A stretch of 49,763 bases of DNA from Solidesulfovibrio fructosivorans JJ] (GTDB lineage: Bacteria; Desulfobacterota; Desulfovibrionia; Desulfovibrionales; Desulfovibrionaceae): the NCBI RefSeq assembly GCF_000179555.1, contig NZ_AECZ01000029.1, forward strand, positions 1-49,763, in the 5' to 3' direction. The notes below the pieces were generated by a model. The model did no database searches. It was not told where the DNA came from and worked only from the letters and a program-made list of their open reading frames with translations. Within the stretch, counting starts at the first letter, position 1. The number at the start of each line of letters is the position of its first letter. This document shows, in pieces, positions 32,941 to 43,461 of the stretch. The position numbers and the translations under genes were made by a program.

Positions 32941-33177
32941 AGCTTGAAACTCCCTCGCTGGTGAAGAAGGAAACGCGGCTTCTTTCACGGTGCGGGTATA
33001 GCGAGCCGGATTTTTGTTGTCAGCATAACGATTTGTCATGTTCGCCGACGACGCCAGGGGGGAAGAATCAAATCGTAGGAAGTGGTCCGGCCAAGAGAGG
33101 GCCAGGGAGGCTTCGCTGAAAAAGCGCCTCGGATGCGAGAAAACATGAAGGGATAAAAAGCCGCTCCAAAAGCAAAA

Positions 33178-33204
33178 GGGAGTCAGGCTATTAACCTAAC
33201 TCCC
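33178..33204 (-). terminator. terminator downstream of tRNA-Lys
   Basis: On the minus strand GGGAGTTAGG, loop TTAATAG, CCTGACTCCC, then CTTTTGCTTTT. One G-U pair in a 10-bp stem. Starts ten bases after the tRNA CCA. Confidence 0.8.
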
Positions 33205-33213
33205 TGGACTTGC

Positions 33214-33289
33214 TGGTGGGCCATCAAAGACTCGAACTTTGAACCAACGGATTAAGAGTCCGCTGCTCTACCAATTGAGCTAATGGCCC
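33214..33289 (-). tRNA. tRNA-Lys (anticodon CUU)
   Basis: 76 nt with encoded CCA. Acceptor stem GGGCCAT/ATGGCCC, D arm AGCTCAATTGGTAGAGC, anticodon stem GCGGA/TCCGT with loop CTCTTAA giving anticodon CTT at 33254-33256, T arm CAAAG-TTCGAGT-CTTTG. All cloverleaf positions fit. Confidence 0.97.
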
Positions 33290-33471
33290 GTGCGCCGTTC
33301 ATGCGCGGCGGAGAAGCTGTTTACGCGGATGGGGCGGGGGTGTCAACACAATTCCGTGAAAAAAATTCGCCAAGCCCGTCGCGGCATTTGCCGTCAAACG
33401 GTTTATGGCTTATAAGGATTGTCTTGACGAGAATACCGCCGCCATGGCGCGGCGTTCCCCATAGGGCGTTC

Positions 33472-34662
33472 ATGAGCCATATCCTCGGCATCAAGTTCCG
33501 TGACCACGGACAGTTGTATTATTTCGACTCCGGACCCTTCGTCGTCGGCGTCGGCGACAGCGTCCTCGTCCAGACCGAGCAGGGACTCGGCATGGGCAAG
33601 GTCGCCCTCGTGCGCGACACCCCGCCCGAAGGCGAGGAACAACCCGAAATCAAACCCATATTCCGCCTGCCCACGACCGAAGACGTGGACATCCAGCGCG
33701 AGAACGATTTGCTCGCCCGCGAGGCCCACACCTACTGCCGCAAGTGCATCGAGTCCCGCAACCTGGAGATGAAGCTCGTCGACGTGGAGGTGCTCCACGA
33801 CCGGGGCAAGATCGTTTTCTACTTCACCGCTCCGGGCCGCATCGACTTTCGCGAGCTGGTCAAGGACCTGGTCAAGGCCTACCACACCCGCATCGAACTG
33901 CGTCAGATCGGCGTGCGCCACGAGACGCAGATGCTCGGGGCCATCGGCAATTGCGGCCAGATGTGCTGCTGCCGCCGGTTCATGCGCAAGTTCGCCCCGG
34001 TCACCATCAAGATGGCCAAGGAACAAAACCTGTTCCTGAACCCCACAAAGATCTCCGGCATCTGCGGCCGGCTCCTGTGCTGCCTGTCCTTCGAGCAGGA
34101 AAACTACGAACAGTTCCAGAAGAAATGCCCCCGGGTCGGAAAAAAGTTTTCCACGTCCTTCGGACTGGTCAAGGTGCTGCGCACCAACCTTTTCCGCGAA
34201 ACCATCAGCGTCCTCGACGAAACCGGCGAGGAACACGAGCTGACGGTGGAGGAATGGAACGCGGCCCTGGCCAACCCGGCTTCCGCCGAATCCCGTTCCC
34301 AGGAGCGCCAGGACGCCGCCGGGCCCGAGGCCGGCCGCACCCCGCCGCGCCGGGCCCCGGAAGGGCAGCAAAACCAGCCCCCGCGCGGCGAACGCCGCGA
34401 CCGCGACCGGGAGCGCCCCCGCGCCGCCGGGCAGGGGCAATCCGGCGATGCGCCGCCCCGCGAGTCCCGCGAGGGACAGGGACGCTCCCGCCGGGGACGC
34501 CGTCCGTCCCGAAAAGGTCCCAGGCCGGCCGGCCAGCAGCCCCAGCAGTCCCAGGAGCAGCAGGCCCAGGCCCCGCGTCCCAAGAACCCCAGGCATGCCC
34601 CGCGCCCCGAGGCGCGACAGGGCGGCAAAAATCCTTCCCGTCCTCCGGAGTCCGGATCGTGA
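33472..34662 (+). CDS. ricT: PSP1/RicT-family protein (396 aa)
   Basis: PSP1 C-terminal domain: GQLYYFDSGPFVVGVGDSVLVQTEQGLGMGKVAL, then YHTRIELRQIGVRHETQMLGAIGNCGQMCCCRRFM and KISGICGRLLCCLSFEQE. The cysteines in CGQMCCC and CGRLLCCL are those that hold Fe-S clusters in the Bacillus RicAFT (Y) complex, which guides mRNA processing by RNase Y. In Bacillus this protein also supports competence and sporulation. The last 120 residues are a Pro/Arg/Gln/Gly-rich low-complexity tail that is absent from short members and may bind RNA. ATG at 33472 has only GGGCG upstream. The stop overlaps the metG GTG start by four bases. Confidence 0.9.
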   Translation: MSHILGIKFRDHGQLYYFDSGPFVVGVGDSVLVQTEQGLGMGKVALVRDTPPEGEEQPEIKPIFRLPTTEDVDIQRENDLLAREAHTYCRKCIESRNLEMKLVDVEVLHDRGKIVFYFTAPGRIDFRELVKDLVKAYHTRIELRQIGVRHETQMLGAIGNCGQMCCCRRFMRKFAPVTIKMAKEQNLFLNPTKISGICGRLLCCLSFEQENYEQFQKKCPRVGKKFSTSFGLVKVLRTNLFRETISVLDETGEEHELTVEEWNAALANPASAESRSQERQDAAGPEAGRTPPRRAPEGQQNQPPRGERRDRDRERPRAAGQGQSGDAPPRESREGQGRSRRGRRPSRKGPRPAGQQPQQSQEQQAQAPRPKNPRHAPRPEARQGGKNPSRPPESGS

Positions 34663-36614
34663 ACCGCTTTTTCATCACCACCCCCATATATTACGTCAAC
34701 GCCAAGCCGCATCTCGGCCATGCCTACACCACCATCGTGGTCGACGCCCTGGCCCGGTTCCACGCCCTTTTGGGCGAGGAGGTCTTTTTCCTCACCGGCA
34801 CCGACGAGCACGGCGACAAGATCGCCGAGGCGGCCCAAAAGGCCGGCCAGACGCCCAAGGAATATGCCGACTCCATAAGCGGCCTTTTCAGTTCCCTTTG
34901 GCCCAAGCTCGGCATCGCGCCGAGGCGCTTCATCCGCACCACCGACCCCGACCACAAGGAAGCGGTGAAAAAGGCCCTCCAGCTCGTTTACGACAAGGGC
35001 GACATCTACTTCGGCGAGTACGGCGGCCATTACTGCAAGGGTTGCGAGCGCTTCCTGACCGAAAAGGAGCTGGTGGACGGGCTGTGCCCGGACCACAAGG
35101 TCAAGCCCGAATACATCGCGGAGAAGAACTACTTCTTCCGCATGTCCAAATACCAGGGCGCGCTTCTCGAGCATATCAAGGCCAATCCGGACTTCATCCG
35201 CCCCCGCCAGTACCGAAACGAGGTGGTGAGCCTGCTCGAATCCGGGGCCTTGGAAGACCTGTGCATCTCCCGGCCCAAATCGCGCCTGACCTGGGGCATT
35301 GAGCTGCCCTTTGACGACAACTTCGTCACCTACGTCTGGTTCGACGCGCTCATGAACTACCTGACGGCCATCGGCTGGCCCGACGACCCGGATTTTTCCA
35401 AATGGTGGGACGTGGCCGAACACGTGGTGGCCAAGGACATCCTGAAGCCCCATGCCGTGTTCTGGCCGACCATGTTGCTCGCCATGGGCCTGCCGCTCTA
35501 CAAGCGCCTCAATGTCCACGGCTACTGGCTGGTGCGCGACACCAAGATGTCCAAGTCGCTCGGCAACGTGATCGAGCCGCTGGCCATGGCCGAGCAGGCC
35601 GGGCTTTCGGGCATGCGCTATTTTCTTTTGCGCGAGATGGTCTTCGGCTCGGACGCGAGCTTTTCCGACGAGGCGCTCATCGGCCGGTTCAACGCCGATC
35701 TGGCCAACGACCTCGGCAATCTGGCCAACCGCGCGCTGGCCATGACCACCAAGTATTTCGGCGGCACGGTGCCCGCATCCGACGCGCCGCAGGCCGCGGA
35801 TGCGGAGCTTGCCCGCCTGGGCCGCGAGGCCATGGCCAATTTCGTGCAGCTTTTCGGCGCGGCCCAGTTTTCCCGGGCCCTCGAAGCGCTGTGGGAGCTC
35901 GTGCGGGGGCTCAACAAGTACATCGACGCCATGGCCCCATGGACGCTTTTCAAGGAAGGCGACACCGCGCGCCTGGGAACGGTCATGGCCACGGTCCTCG
36001 GCGGCCTGCGCCAGGTGGCCGTGTGCCTGCTCCCGGTCATGCCCGAGGCGGCCGAAAAGCTCCTTGCCCAGCTCGGCCAGGAAACCGCCGGCCTAAACCT
36101 CGCCAAAGAGGCCGAGAACTTCGCCCCGCTCGCCGCCGGCACGGCCGTCGCCGCCACTTCCAACCTCTTCCCCCGCATGGAGGCCCCGGCCAAGACGGAC
36201 GCCCCCGCGCCCAAGCCCAAGGCCGCCAAAGACAAGGCCAAGGCGGCCAAAGCGGCCAAGGCTCCCGCCCCCAAGCCCGAACCCGAGGCGGAAGTGGCGT
36301 TCGAGGATTTCGCCAAGCTCGACCTGCGCGTGGCCACGGTGCTGACCGCCGCCCCGGTGCCCGGGGCCGACCGGCTCTACGCCATCACCGTGGACGTGGG
36401 CGAGGCCGAACCGCGACCCGTCGTGGCCGGGCTGGCCGAATACTTCCCGGCCGATGACCTCGTTGGCCGACAGGTGGTGCTCGTGGCCAACCTCAAGCCG
36501 CGAAAGCTGCGCGGGGCCGTCTCCCACGGCATGATTCTGGCCGTCAAACACGAGGGCGGCATGGCCCTTCTGACGCCGTCCGCCCCGGTCGCGCCGGGCA
36601 ACCGCGTTTCGTAA
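34659..36614 (+). CDS. metG: methionyl-tRNA synthetase (651 aa)
   Basis: Charges tRNA-Met. Class I signature PHLGHAYT (HIGH, about 17-24) and TKMSKSLGN (KMSKS, about 295-303). The zinc-knuckle insertion GHYCKGCERFLTEKELVDGLCPDH has C-x2-C then C-x2-H. The anticodon domain follows, then an Ala/Lys-rich linker (about 510-545) and a C-terminal EMAP-II-like tRNA-binding domain (FEDFAKLDLRVATVLTAAPVPGADRLYAITVDVG), so a dimeric MetG1 type. GTG start at 34659, coupled to ricT by a GTGA overlap, CGGAG nine bases upstream. Confidence 0.97.
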   Translation: MNRFFITTPIYYVNAKPHLGHAYTTIVVDALARFHALLGEEVFFLTGTDEHGDKIAEAAQKAGQTPKEYADSISGLFSSLWPKLGIAPRRFIRTTDPDHKEAVKKALQLVYDKGDIYFGEYGGHYCKGCERFLTEKELVDGLCPDHKVKPEYIAEKNYFFRMSKYQGALLEHIKANPDFIRPRQYRNEVVSLLESGALEDLCISRPKSRLTWGIELPFDDNFVTYVWFDALMNYLTAIGWPDDPDFSKWWDVAEHVVAKDILKPHAVFWPTMLLAMGLPLYKRLNVHGYWLVRDTKMSKSLGNVIEPLAMAEQAGLSGMRYFLLREMVFGSDASFSDEALIGRFNADLANDLGNLANRALAMTTKYFGGTVPASDAPQAADAELARLGREAMANFVQLFGAAQFSRALEALWELVRGLNKYIDAMAPWTLFKEGDTARLGTVMATVLGGLRQVAVCLLPVMPEAAEKLLAQLGQETAGLNLAKEAENFAPLAAGTAVAATSNLFPRMEAPAKTDAPAPKPKAAKDKAKAAKAAKAPAPKPEPEAEVAFEDFAKLDLRVATVLTAAPVPGADRLYAITVDVGEAEPRPVVAGLAEYFPADDLVGRQVVLVANLKPRKLRGAVSHGMILAVKHEGGMALLTPSAPVAPGNRVS

Positions 36615-36787
36615 CGCGCCTCCCACTCCGGCGAAAAACCACGGGAACCCGCGCGGGGATTGACTTGCGCCCCTCGTGTGCTACGAGCCGGTGAAACAAT
36701 TATGGCTGTTTCGCGTCGCGGGCCGGCGTCCGAGGGGGATGCCGGCCTTGTGTTGCACACGCGGGCGGCACGTTCGGGAGAGGGGTC

Positions 36788-38602
36788 ATGCGCATGTCCT
36801 TACAGCTGCGTCTGACCATCGGCACCATCATCGGTTTCTTCCTGGTGGTGCTGGTGGCAAGCGGCGTGTCTTTCTGGCGTCTTTCCGATCTGGCCGACCA
36901 GGCCGGTGCCACCCTGTCCCGGACCCAGGCCGACCTCGGGCAAAACGCCAATCCCGCCGTGCGCGACGACCTGCGCGCCCTGGCCCGGCGTCTCGACGCC
37001 CTGCCCGCCGAAACCGCTTCGGTTTCGGCCCTGGCTTCCATCCTCGCCGCCGTCCTTTTGGCGGCTCTTTTTTTATGGACCATAAACCGCTCCCTCATGC
37101 GGCCCCTCGAGCGGCTGGCCGCCTATGCCAAAAGCGTGGGCGGCGGCAAGGCCGCGCCCCTGGCCGACGACGGCCGGTTCATCGGCCGCCTGGGCCTGCT
37201 CAAGGACAGCCTGGAGGCCATGGTCCGGATCATGGAGGAACGGCTGGCCCTGGCCAAGGCCAAAGCCGCCGAGGTCGAAGCGGCCGCTGACGCCGCCGAG
37301 CAGGCTTCGCGCGAGGCCACCCGGGCGGGCAAGAAGGACGAGACCCGGCGCATGGGCATGCTGGCCGCCGGCGAAACCCTGGAAGGCGTGGCCGATTCCA
37401 TCAAGAAAGCCACGGCCGACCTGCGGGGCGAGGCCAAGGAGGTCAGCCTCGGGGCCGAGGAGCAAAAGACCTGCATCGACGATACGGCCGCCTCGGTGTC
37501 CGTCATGTTCGACTCCACCGTGGCCGTGGCCAAAAGCGCCGAGATGGCCGCGGAAGCCGCCGAGCAGGCGCGAAGCCAGGCCACGGACGGGGCGGCCGTG
37601 GTGGACGATTCCGTGGCCGCCATCGGCGAAGTCAGCACGCTGACCGCGTCGCTTACGGCCAACATGGCCGAACTGGGCCGTCAGGCCGAGTCCATCGGGG
37701 AGGTCATGACCGTCATCACGGACATCGCCGACCAGACCAACCTGCTGGCCTTAAATGCCGCCATCGAGGCGGCCCGGGCCGGCGAGGCCGGGCGCGGCTT
37801 CGCCGTGGTCGCCGACGAGGTCCGCAAGCTGGCTGAAAAGACCATGGCCGCCACCGGCGAGGTGGGCCAGGTCATCAAAGCCATCCAGAACGGCACCTTC
37901 GACAACATCCGCCACATGGAGCAGGCCTCCGGGGCCGTGGACAAGGCCACGGAACTGGCCGGCAGCTCAAGGGCGGCGCTTGGCGAAATCGTGCGCCTCT
38001 CCGGCGACGCCGCCGCCCAGATCGGCTCCATCGCCGGAGCCTCGGACGAGCAGGTCGCGGCCAGCGAACGCATCAAGACCGCCATCGACCGGGTGCGCGA
38101 ACTGTCCGGCCGCACCACCGACGGCATGGTCCGCTCGGCCGGCACCATCGAGGCGCTCGGCGGCGAGATCGAGGAACTCATCAAATTGAACGGGGTGTTC
38201 AAGCTCATCGGCCAGGGCACGGCCCAGGACGCGGTGGAACGGCTGGCCGCCTCCCCGGACATGACGGGACTCGCCCAGGCGGACATGGAACGCCTCATGC
38301 GCGGCGTGTTGTCGCAAAACGCCTTCCTGGAACTCCTCTACGCCACCAATGCCCAGGGCATCCAGATCACGGAAAATATCGCCCCGGCCGGCTTCCCGAC
38401 CAGTTCCTCGGGTTCGGTCAAGGGCAAGAACTGGTCCACCAGGCCCTGGTTCACCGAGGTCATGCAGAAAAAGGACACGTCCATCTCGGCCATCTACGTG
38501 TCCGAGGCCTCGGGCGAGTACTGCCTGACCATCTCCACGCCCATCTTTTCCGGCGACCGCATCGCCGGGGTGCTCGGCGCGGATATCAAAGTGTTTGGAT
38601 GA
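36788..38602 (+). CDS. methyl-accepting chemotaxis protein with C-terminal PDC/Cache-like sensor (604 aa)
   Basis: Two membrane helices, about 8-28 and 79-100, enclose a short periplasmic loop. HAMP-like region about 102-155 ([17 protein letters not shown]), then an Ala-rich coiled coil and the signalling tip [41 protein letters not shown] (about 314-355) which contacts CheA/CheW. After the coiled-coil return, residues about 490-604 form a sensor-like domain: [64 protein letters not shown], typical of Cache/PDC ligand pockets but here predicted to be cytoplasmic. ATG at 36788 with GAGAGGGG upstream. Convergent with the sigma-54 regulator (4-base gap). Confidence 0.92.
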   Translation: MRMSLQLRLTIGTIIGFFLVVLVASGVSFWRLSDLADQAGATLSRTQADLGQNANPAVRDDLRALARRLDALPAETASVSALASILAAVLLAALFLWTINRSLMRPLERLAAYAKSVGGGKAAPLADDGRFIGRLGLLKDSLEAMVRIMEERLALAKAKAAEVEAAADAAEQASREATRAGKKDETRRMGMLAAGETLEGVADSIKKATADLRGEAKEVSLGAEEQKTCIDDTAASVSVMFDSTVAVAKSAEMAAEAAEQARSQATDGAAVVDDSVAAIGEVSTLTASLTANMAELGRQAESIGEVMTVITDIADQTNLLALNAAIEAARAGEAGRGFAVVADEVRKLAEKTMAATGEVGQVIKAIQNGTFDNIRHMEQASGAVDKATELAGSSRAALGEIVRLSGDAAAQIGSIAGASDEQVAASERIKTAIDRVRELSGRTTDGMVRSAGTIEALGGEIEELIKLNGVFKLIGQGTAQDAVERLAASPDMTGLAQADMERLMRGVLSQNAFLELLYATNAQGIQITENIAPAGFPTSSSGSVKGKNWSTRPWFTEVMQKKDTSISAIYVSEASGEYCLTISTPIFSGDRIAGVLGADIKVFG

Positions 38603-38606
38603 TCCC

Positions 38607-39952
<1,346 letters not shown>

Positions 39953-39956
<4 letters not shown>

Positions 39957-41398
39957 GCCGGACCGTCCATCTTGCCCGCCCCGGCTTCGGACAGGGGCAG
40001 GCGGATGGTGAACACCGCCCCCTTACCCGGGGCGCTGTCCACGGTGATCTTGCCGGCGTGCTTTTCCACGATGCCGTAGACGATGGACAGCCCGAGCCCC
40101 GTGCCCTTGCCCTCCTCCTTGGTGGTGTAGAAGGGATCGAAGACGCGGCTTCGGATTTCCTCCGGGATGCCGGGGCCGGTGTCGGACACGGTGATGACGG
40201 CTTGGCCGGCGTCCGCGTCGCGCCTGGCGGCCAGGCTCACCTCGCCCTTGCCGTCCACGGCCTGGATGCCGTTTATGAGCAGGTTCAAAAGCGCTTCCTG
40301 AAGGCGCGAGGCGTCGGCCGGGATGACGAGGTCGTCCGGCACGTCGCTTGTCAGCCGCACGCCCGAGCCGCCCTGGCTGGACACCAGCCGCAACGTCCGC
40401 CCGGCAAGCTCGGACAGGGGCACCGGGCGCAGGGAGAATTCCCGGGCCCGGGAAAATTCCAGCAGCCCCTGCACGATGTCCCGCGCCCGCAGGGTTTCCT
40501 GGTGGATGTTGGCGAGCAGCTTACGCAAAAAGGCCGGGTCGGCGGTTTCCAGCTCGTCCAGGGCGATCTGGCTGGAGGTCGAGATGTTGTTGAGGGGGTT
40601 GTTGAGCTGATGGGCCACGCCGGCGGTCAGGGTGCCGATGGACGAGAGCTTTTTCGTCTGCACGAGCTGGTCCTGACGGCGCTCGATCTCGGCCACCATG
40701 CGGTTCATCGCCTCCATGACCTGCTCGATCTCGTCGTTGGTGTTGACGACCTGGATTTCCTTGAACCGGCCGGCGGCGATGTCCTGGGTGGCGGCGCGGA
40801 TGATGCCCAGCGGCTTGAAAATCTTGCGGAACATGAGCAACGGCAAGGCCACGCCCAGGGCCACGGACACGGACACGGCCAAAAGGAGCTGGGCCCCGAG
40901 CAGCCGGATCAGCGCCCGGATGCGCCCACGCTCGAATTCCACCACCGCGTCGGCGGCCTCGGTAAGGCCTTTGCCCACCTCGCGCAGCTTAAGCGCCGCC
41001 TCGCCGCCCTGCCCGCCCCCGGAGACGGCCAGATCCCCCAGAGCCTGCCGGTAGTCGCGCAGCCGCGCCCGCAAGGCGTCAAGCTGGGAGGAGACGCGCA
41101 AATCGCTGGCCTCGGCCGTCAGCGCGTCCAGAGTCTTGAAGGATTCGGCCAGGTAGCGCCGATCCTCGGCCAGGTCCTCGGGCAGGCCGTAAAGCAGATA
41201 GTTCTTCTCGTAGCGCCGCACTTCGAGGATGGTGTTGGCAATGACGTGCCCCAGGCGCATGAACTCGAGCTTGTCCTCCATGGTGCGCAGGTCCTCGTAG
41301 GAAATGATGCCCATGGCACCGATCCCGAGCACGTAAAGTGTCAGAATAGCGACTATTTTTTGTCGAAGACTGAGGCGGGCGCGAAGGAGGCTGGTCAT
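39953..41398 (-). CDS. membrane sensor histidine kinase, two transmembrane helices (481 aa)
   Basis: TM1 about 14-33, TM2 about 168-190. The periplasmic segment between is helical, with VRRYEKNYLLYGLPEDLAEDRRYLAE, a pattern typical of helical-bimodular-type sensors. HAMP about 191-245. H box at about 267-275 reads GVAHQLNNPLNNIST (Gln where most kinases have Glu). N box LLNLLINGIQAV, G1 DTGPGIPEE, F PFYTTKEEGKGTG and G2 GLGLSIVYGIVEKH are intact. ATG at 41398 with GGGGGA upstream. Paired with the sigma-54 regulator. The cue is unknown. Confidence 0.92.
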
Positions 41399-41512
41399 GA
41401 GGTCCCCCGGCTGGACGGATTGGCCTGCCGGCCTGGAGACTTAGCCTACACGCCGTGGCCCCGGGGAACAAGGCCCGGCGGGAATCGCCCCGCCGCCCTT
41501 GCCCGCTTTTTT

Positions 41513-41584
41513 TGCTCAAACGAGCAAAAAAACCCCCTTTTCCCCTTGACTCCTCCCAGGCGAGTCTTAATGCTCTTTTGAGCA
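41513..41584 (+). promoter_or_regulatory. promoter flanked by two identical-type operators TGCTC-N4-GAGCA
   Basis: Operator 1 at 41513-41526 (TGCTC AAAC GAGCA), operator 2 at 41571-41584 (TGCTC TTTT GAGCA), both with T/A-rich flanks. Between them TTGACT (41546-41551) suits a -35 box, with a possible -10 (TAATGC, 41568-41573) running into operator 2. Centre-to-centre distance is 58 bp. The protein binding there is likely the UPF0251 product coded 17 bases downstream, a DNA-binding protein, but that is inference. Confidence 0.65.
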
Positions 41585-41600
41585 AAACAAAGGAGTGATC

Positions 41601-41939
41601 ATGCCGCGTCCCCGTCTGCGCCGGTGCGTCTCCGGCATCCCCAAGGCCACGTATTTCAAGCCGCAAGGCGCGCCCCTGCGGGACTTGCGGGAAATCCGCC
41701 TGTCCGTGGAAGGACTCGAGGCCTTGCGCCTGGCCGATGTGGAAGGCCTTACCGCCGAGGCGGCGGCGACGCGCATGGGCGTGTCCCGCCATACCTTCGG
41801 CCGGGTGCTGGCCGAGGCCCGGGGCAATGTGGCCCGGGCGCTGACCACCGGTTCGGCGCTTCGCATCGAGGGCGGCGACTACGCCCTGGCCACAGACGCC
41901 CGCGCCGCCGGGGACGCGGCTCCAAACGACGCTCCATAA
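41601..41939 (+). CDS. UPF0251 (DUF134) HTH protein (112 aa)
   Basis: Starts MPRPRLRRCVSGIPKATYFKPQG, the unmistakable DUF134 N-terminus, followed by LREIRLSVEGLEALRLADVEGLTAEAAATRMGVSRHTFGRVLAEARGNVARAL, a sigma-70-region-4-like helix-turn-helix. Family members occur with DUF5320 and NifX/Mrp-type genes in sulfate reducers and archaea and are taken to be regulators. ATG at 41601 has AAAGGAG six bases away; a GTG at 41595 (MIMPRP) is possible. Likely autoregulated through the two upstream repeats. Confidence 0.92.
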   Translation: MPRPRLRRCVSGIPKATYFKPQGAPLRDLREIRLSVEGLEALRLADVEGLTAEAAATRMGVSRHTFGRVLAEARGNVARALTTGSALRIEGGDYALATDARAAGDAAPNDAP

Positions 41940-41954
41940 AAGGAGGATGACGTT

Positions 41955-42290
41955 ATGCCACGAGGTGATCGTAGTGGTCCCATGGGTCAGGGTTCCGGCA
42001 CGGGCCGGGGAGCCGGGTATTGCAGCGGCGCGGGCGCGCCGGGGTTTTCCAGCGCGCCGGGCCGGGGCGGACGGCGAATGGGCATGGGCATGGGACAGGG
42101 CCGCATGGGCGGTCGCGGCGGCGTGTGGTGTCGCGGCATGGGGCGCGGCTTCGGCCCCGGTGTTGACGCCGGAACCGAGACGGACGCCGAACGCCAGGCG
42201 CTTTTGCAGCAGGCCCAGGCCATGCAGGCCAACCTTGACGCCCTAAACGAACGTCTGGCCAGATTGGAAAAGACGGCCGACCAGGATTAG
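41955..42290 (+). CDS. DUF5320 Gly/Met/Arg-rich protein (111 aa)
   Basis: N-terminus MPRGDRSGPMGQGSGTGRGA matches the DUF5320 pattern (MPRGDxTGPxGxGPxTGR). Residues 20-70 are Gly/Arg/Met-rich with two cysteines (GYCSGAG, VWCRGMG). The C-terminus is a coiled coil (ERQALLQQAQAMQANLDALNERLARLEKTA). Function unknown; always found near UPF0251 and Fe-S/NifX-type proteins. AGGAGG ten bases before the ATG. Operon with the UPF0251 gene, 15-base gap. The NifX and MinD-like genes often following are absent here. Confidence 0.9.
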   Translation: MPRGDRSGPMGQGSGTGRGAGYCSGAGAPGFSSAPGRGGRRMGMGMGQGRMGGRGGVWCRGMGRGFGPGVDAGTETDAERQALLQQAQAMQANLDALNERLARLEKTADQD

Positions 42291-42306
42291 GAGGGGGGAA
42301 GCGGAT

Positions 42307-42490
42307 GCGGGAGTGGGAAACCCTTTGAAAAAAGCGGTAGCCCCTCCCGCGCCCTCCCCTTCCTAAACTTTCTCACGATGACGGCATGCGATAGGGAGCA
42401 CGTCGTTATCGTCAAGCCCTCTTCCGGAACGTCAAGGAAGGGGAAAACACGCGAGGGGGACAGCCCGGTGGCGGGTTGCCCCTTTCGCGT
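42307..42490. repeat. two decayed A half-elements in opposite orientation
   Basis: 42307-42372 is a reverse copy (hairpin GCGGGAGTGGGAAACCC...GGTAGCCCCTCCCGC, then CCTCCCCTTCCTAAACTTTC). 42431-42490 is a forward copy (GTCAAGGAAGGGGAAAACAC, then GCGAGGGGGACAGCC...GGTTGCCCCTTTCGCG). The stems keep about two-thirds of their pairs. The pair faces inward and fills the gap between the DUF5320 and DUF364 genes. Confidence 0.6.
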
Positions 42491-42522
42491 ATCCGTTGCA
42501 ACGCGACCGAAGGAGTAAGGAC

Positions 42523-43251
42523 ATGGCGGAAGAGATGCTTGGAACCGTGCGCGAACAGGCGCTCGCCCTGTGGAAGGAGCACGATCTGCTGGGCGAGCCC
42601 ATTACGGTCACGGCCCGCACGCTCACGGTGCACGAGGCCATCGGCGACCCCGATGGCGACGATTTCCCGCTGCAAAAAGGCAAGGAACAGCTCATGGAGG
42701 CCGTCTTTCGCGGCGAAAAAGGCCAGGCCTTCACGGACCGCTTCGGCGATTTCTCCGGCTCCCTGGCCGACGTGGCCGCCATGGAGCTTACCGGCAACTT
42801 CCGCCGGGCCGTGTTCGTCTCCGCGCTCAACGCCACCTGCCGCAGCCTGGGGCTTTGCACCGGCACCGTCCACTGCCGCGACAAGGAACCCAACGACTGC
42901 GCCACCGCCTTTCGCGACCACATCGCCGACACCTACGGCAATCCGCGCATCGCCCAGGTCGGCTTCCAGCCCAAGATGATTGAAATCCTGAGCAGCCGCT
43001 TCACGGTCAAGGTCCTGGACCGCGACCCGGACAACATCGGGTCCGTCAAGCACGGCGCGTCCGTCCACGGCCCCGAAGAACAGGCGTCGATCCTGGACTG
43101 GGCCGACCTCATCGTGTCCACGGGCTCGACGCTGGCCAACGACAGCATCGGCGATTTCCTCACCGACAAGCCGGTCATCTTCTACGGCACCACCGTGGCC
43201 GGCGCGGCGGCGCTCATGGGCTGGCAACGCTTTTGCGCCAAATCGCGCTGA
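42523..43251 (+). CDS. DUF364-family Rossmann-like protein (242 aa)
   Basis: The C-terminal half has NPRIAQVGFQPKMIEILSSRFTVKVLDRDPDNIG and WADLIVSTGSTLANDSIGDFLTDKPVIFYGTTVAGAAALMGWQRF, matching the DUF364 domain that is annotated as a putative heavy-metal chelation domain; the N-terminus (about 1-90) fits the associated DUF4213 part. CRSLGLCTGTVHCRDKEPNDC offers three or four cysteines. Roles proposed for the family involve metal or cofactor handling. Strong GAAGGAGTAAGGAC before ATG 42523. Cytoplasmic. Activity unknown. Confidence 0.82.
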   Translation: MAEEMLGTVREQALALWKEHDLLGEPITVTARTLTVHEAIGDPDGDDFPLQKGKEQLMEAVFRGEKGQAFTDRFGDFSGSLADVAAMELTGNFRRAVFVSALNATCRSLGLCTGTVHCRDKEPNDCATAFRDHIADTYGNPRIAQVGFQPKMIEILSSRFTVKVLDRDPDNIGSVKHGASVHGPEEQASILDWADLIVSTGSTLANDSIGDFLTDKPVIFYGTTVAGAAALMGWQRFCAKSR

Positions 43252-43269
43252 GTGTCTGGGGGAGAGGAG

Positions 43270-43435
43270 CCGGGGGGAACCTTTTCTGAAGAAAAGGTTC
43301 CCCCCGGACCCCCTTCCCAAAGACTCTTAGTGGTTACAGCGTGTTGCCTGTAACACAGCAGTAACCATTAAGAAGTTTAGGAAGGGGAGAGCGCGAGAGG
43401 GGAGAACCCTTTGCAAAAGGGTTTCCCCTCTCGCA
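43270..43435 (+). repeat. composite B-A repeat, full copy, between convergent genes
   Basis: B hairpin 43270-43307: perfect 17-bp stem CCGGGGGGAACCTTTTC with TGAA loop. Then ACCCCCTTCCCAAAGACTCTTAG, an inner hairpin-prone centre (TGGTTAC...GTAACCA, 43331-43368), AGAAGTTTAGGAAGGGGAGAGC and A hairpin 43393-43435. The arm CCTTCCCAAAGACT pairs with AGAAGTTTAGGAAGG, so the whole can fold as one long structure. Confidence 0.9.
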
Positions 43436-43461
43436 CCCTCTTATCCCTCTCCTCTCCCCTC

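Noticed and set aside
33040-33177. Possible small RNA upstream of the 67-aa membrane protein gene
   Set aside because: No stable hairpin or promoter was recognised apart from the tRNA terminator.
33744-36614. RicT-MetG fusion
   Set aside because: The RicT part of this frame is shadow reading; true RicT ends at 34662 and MetG begins at the GTG at 34659.
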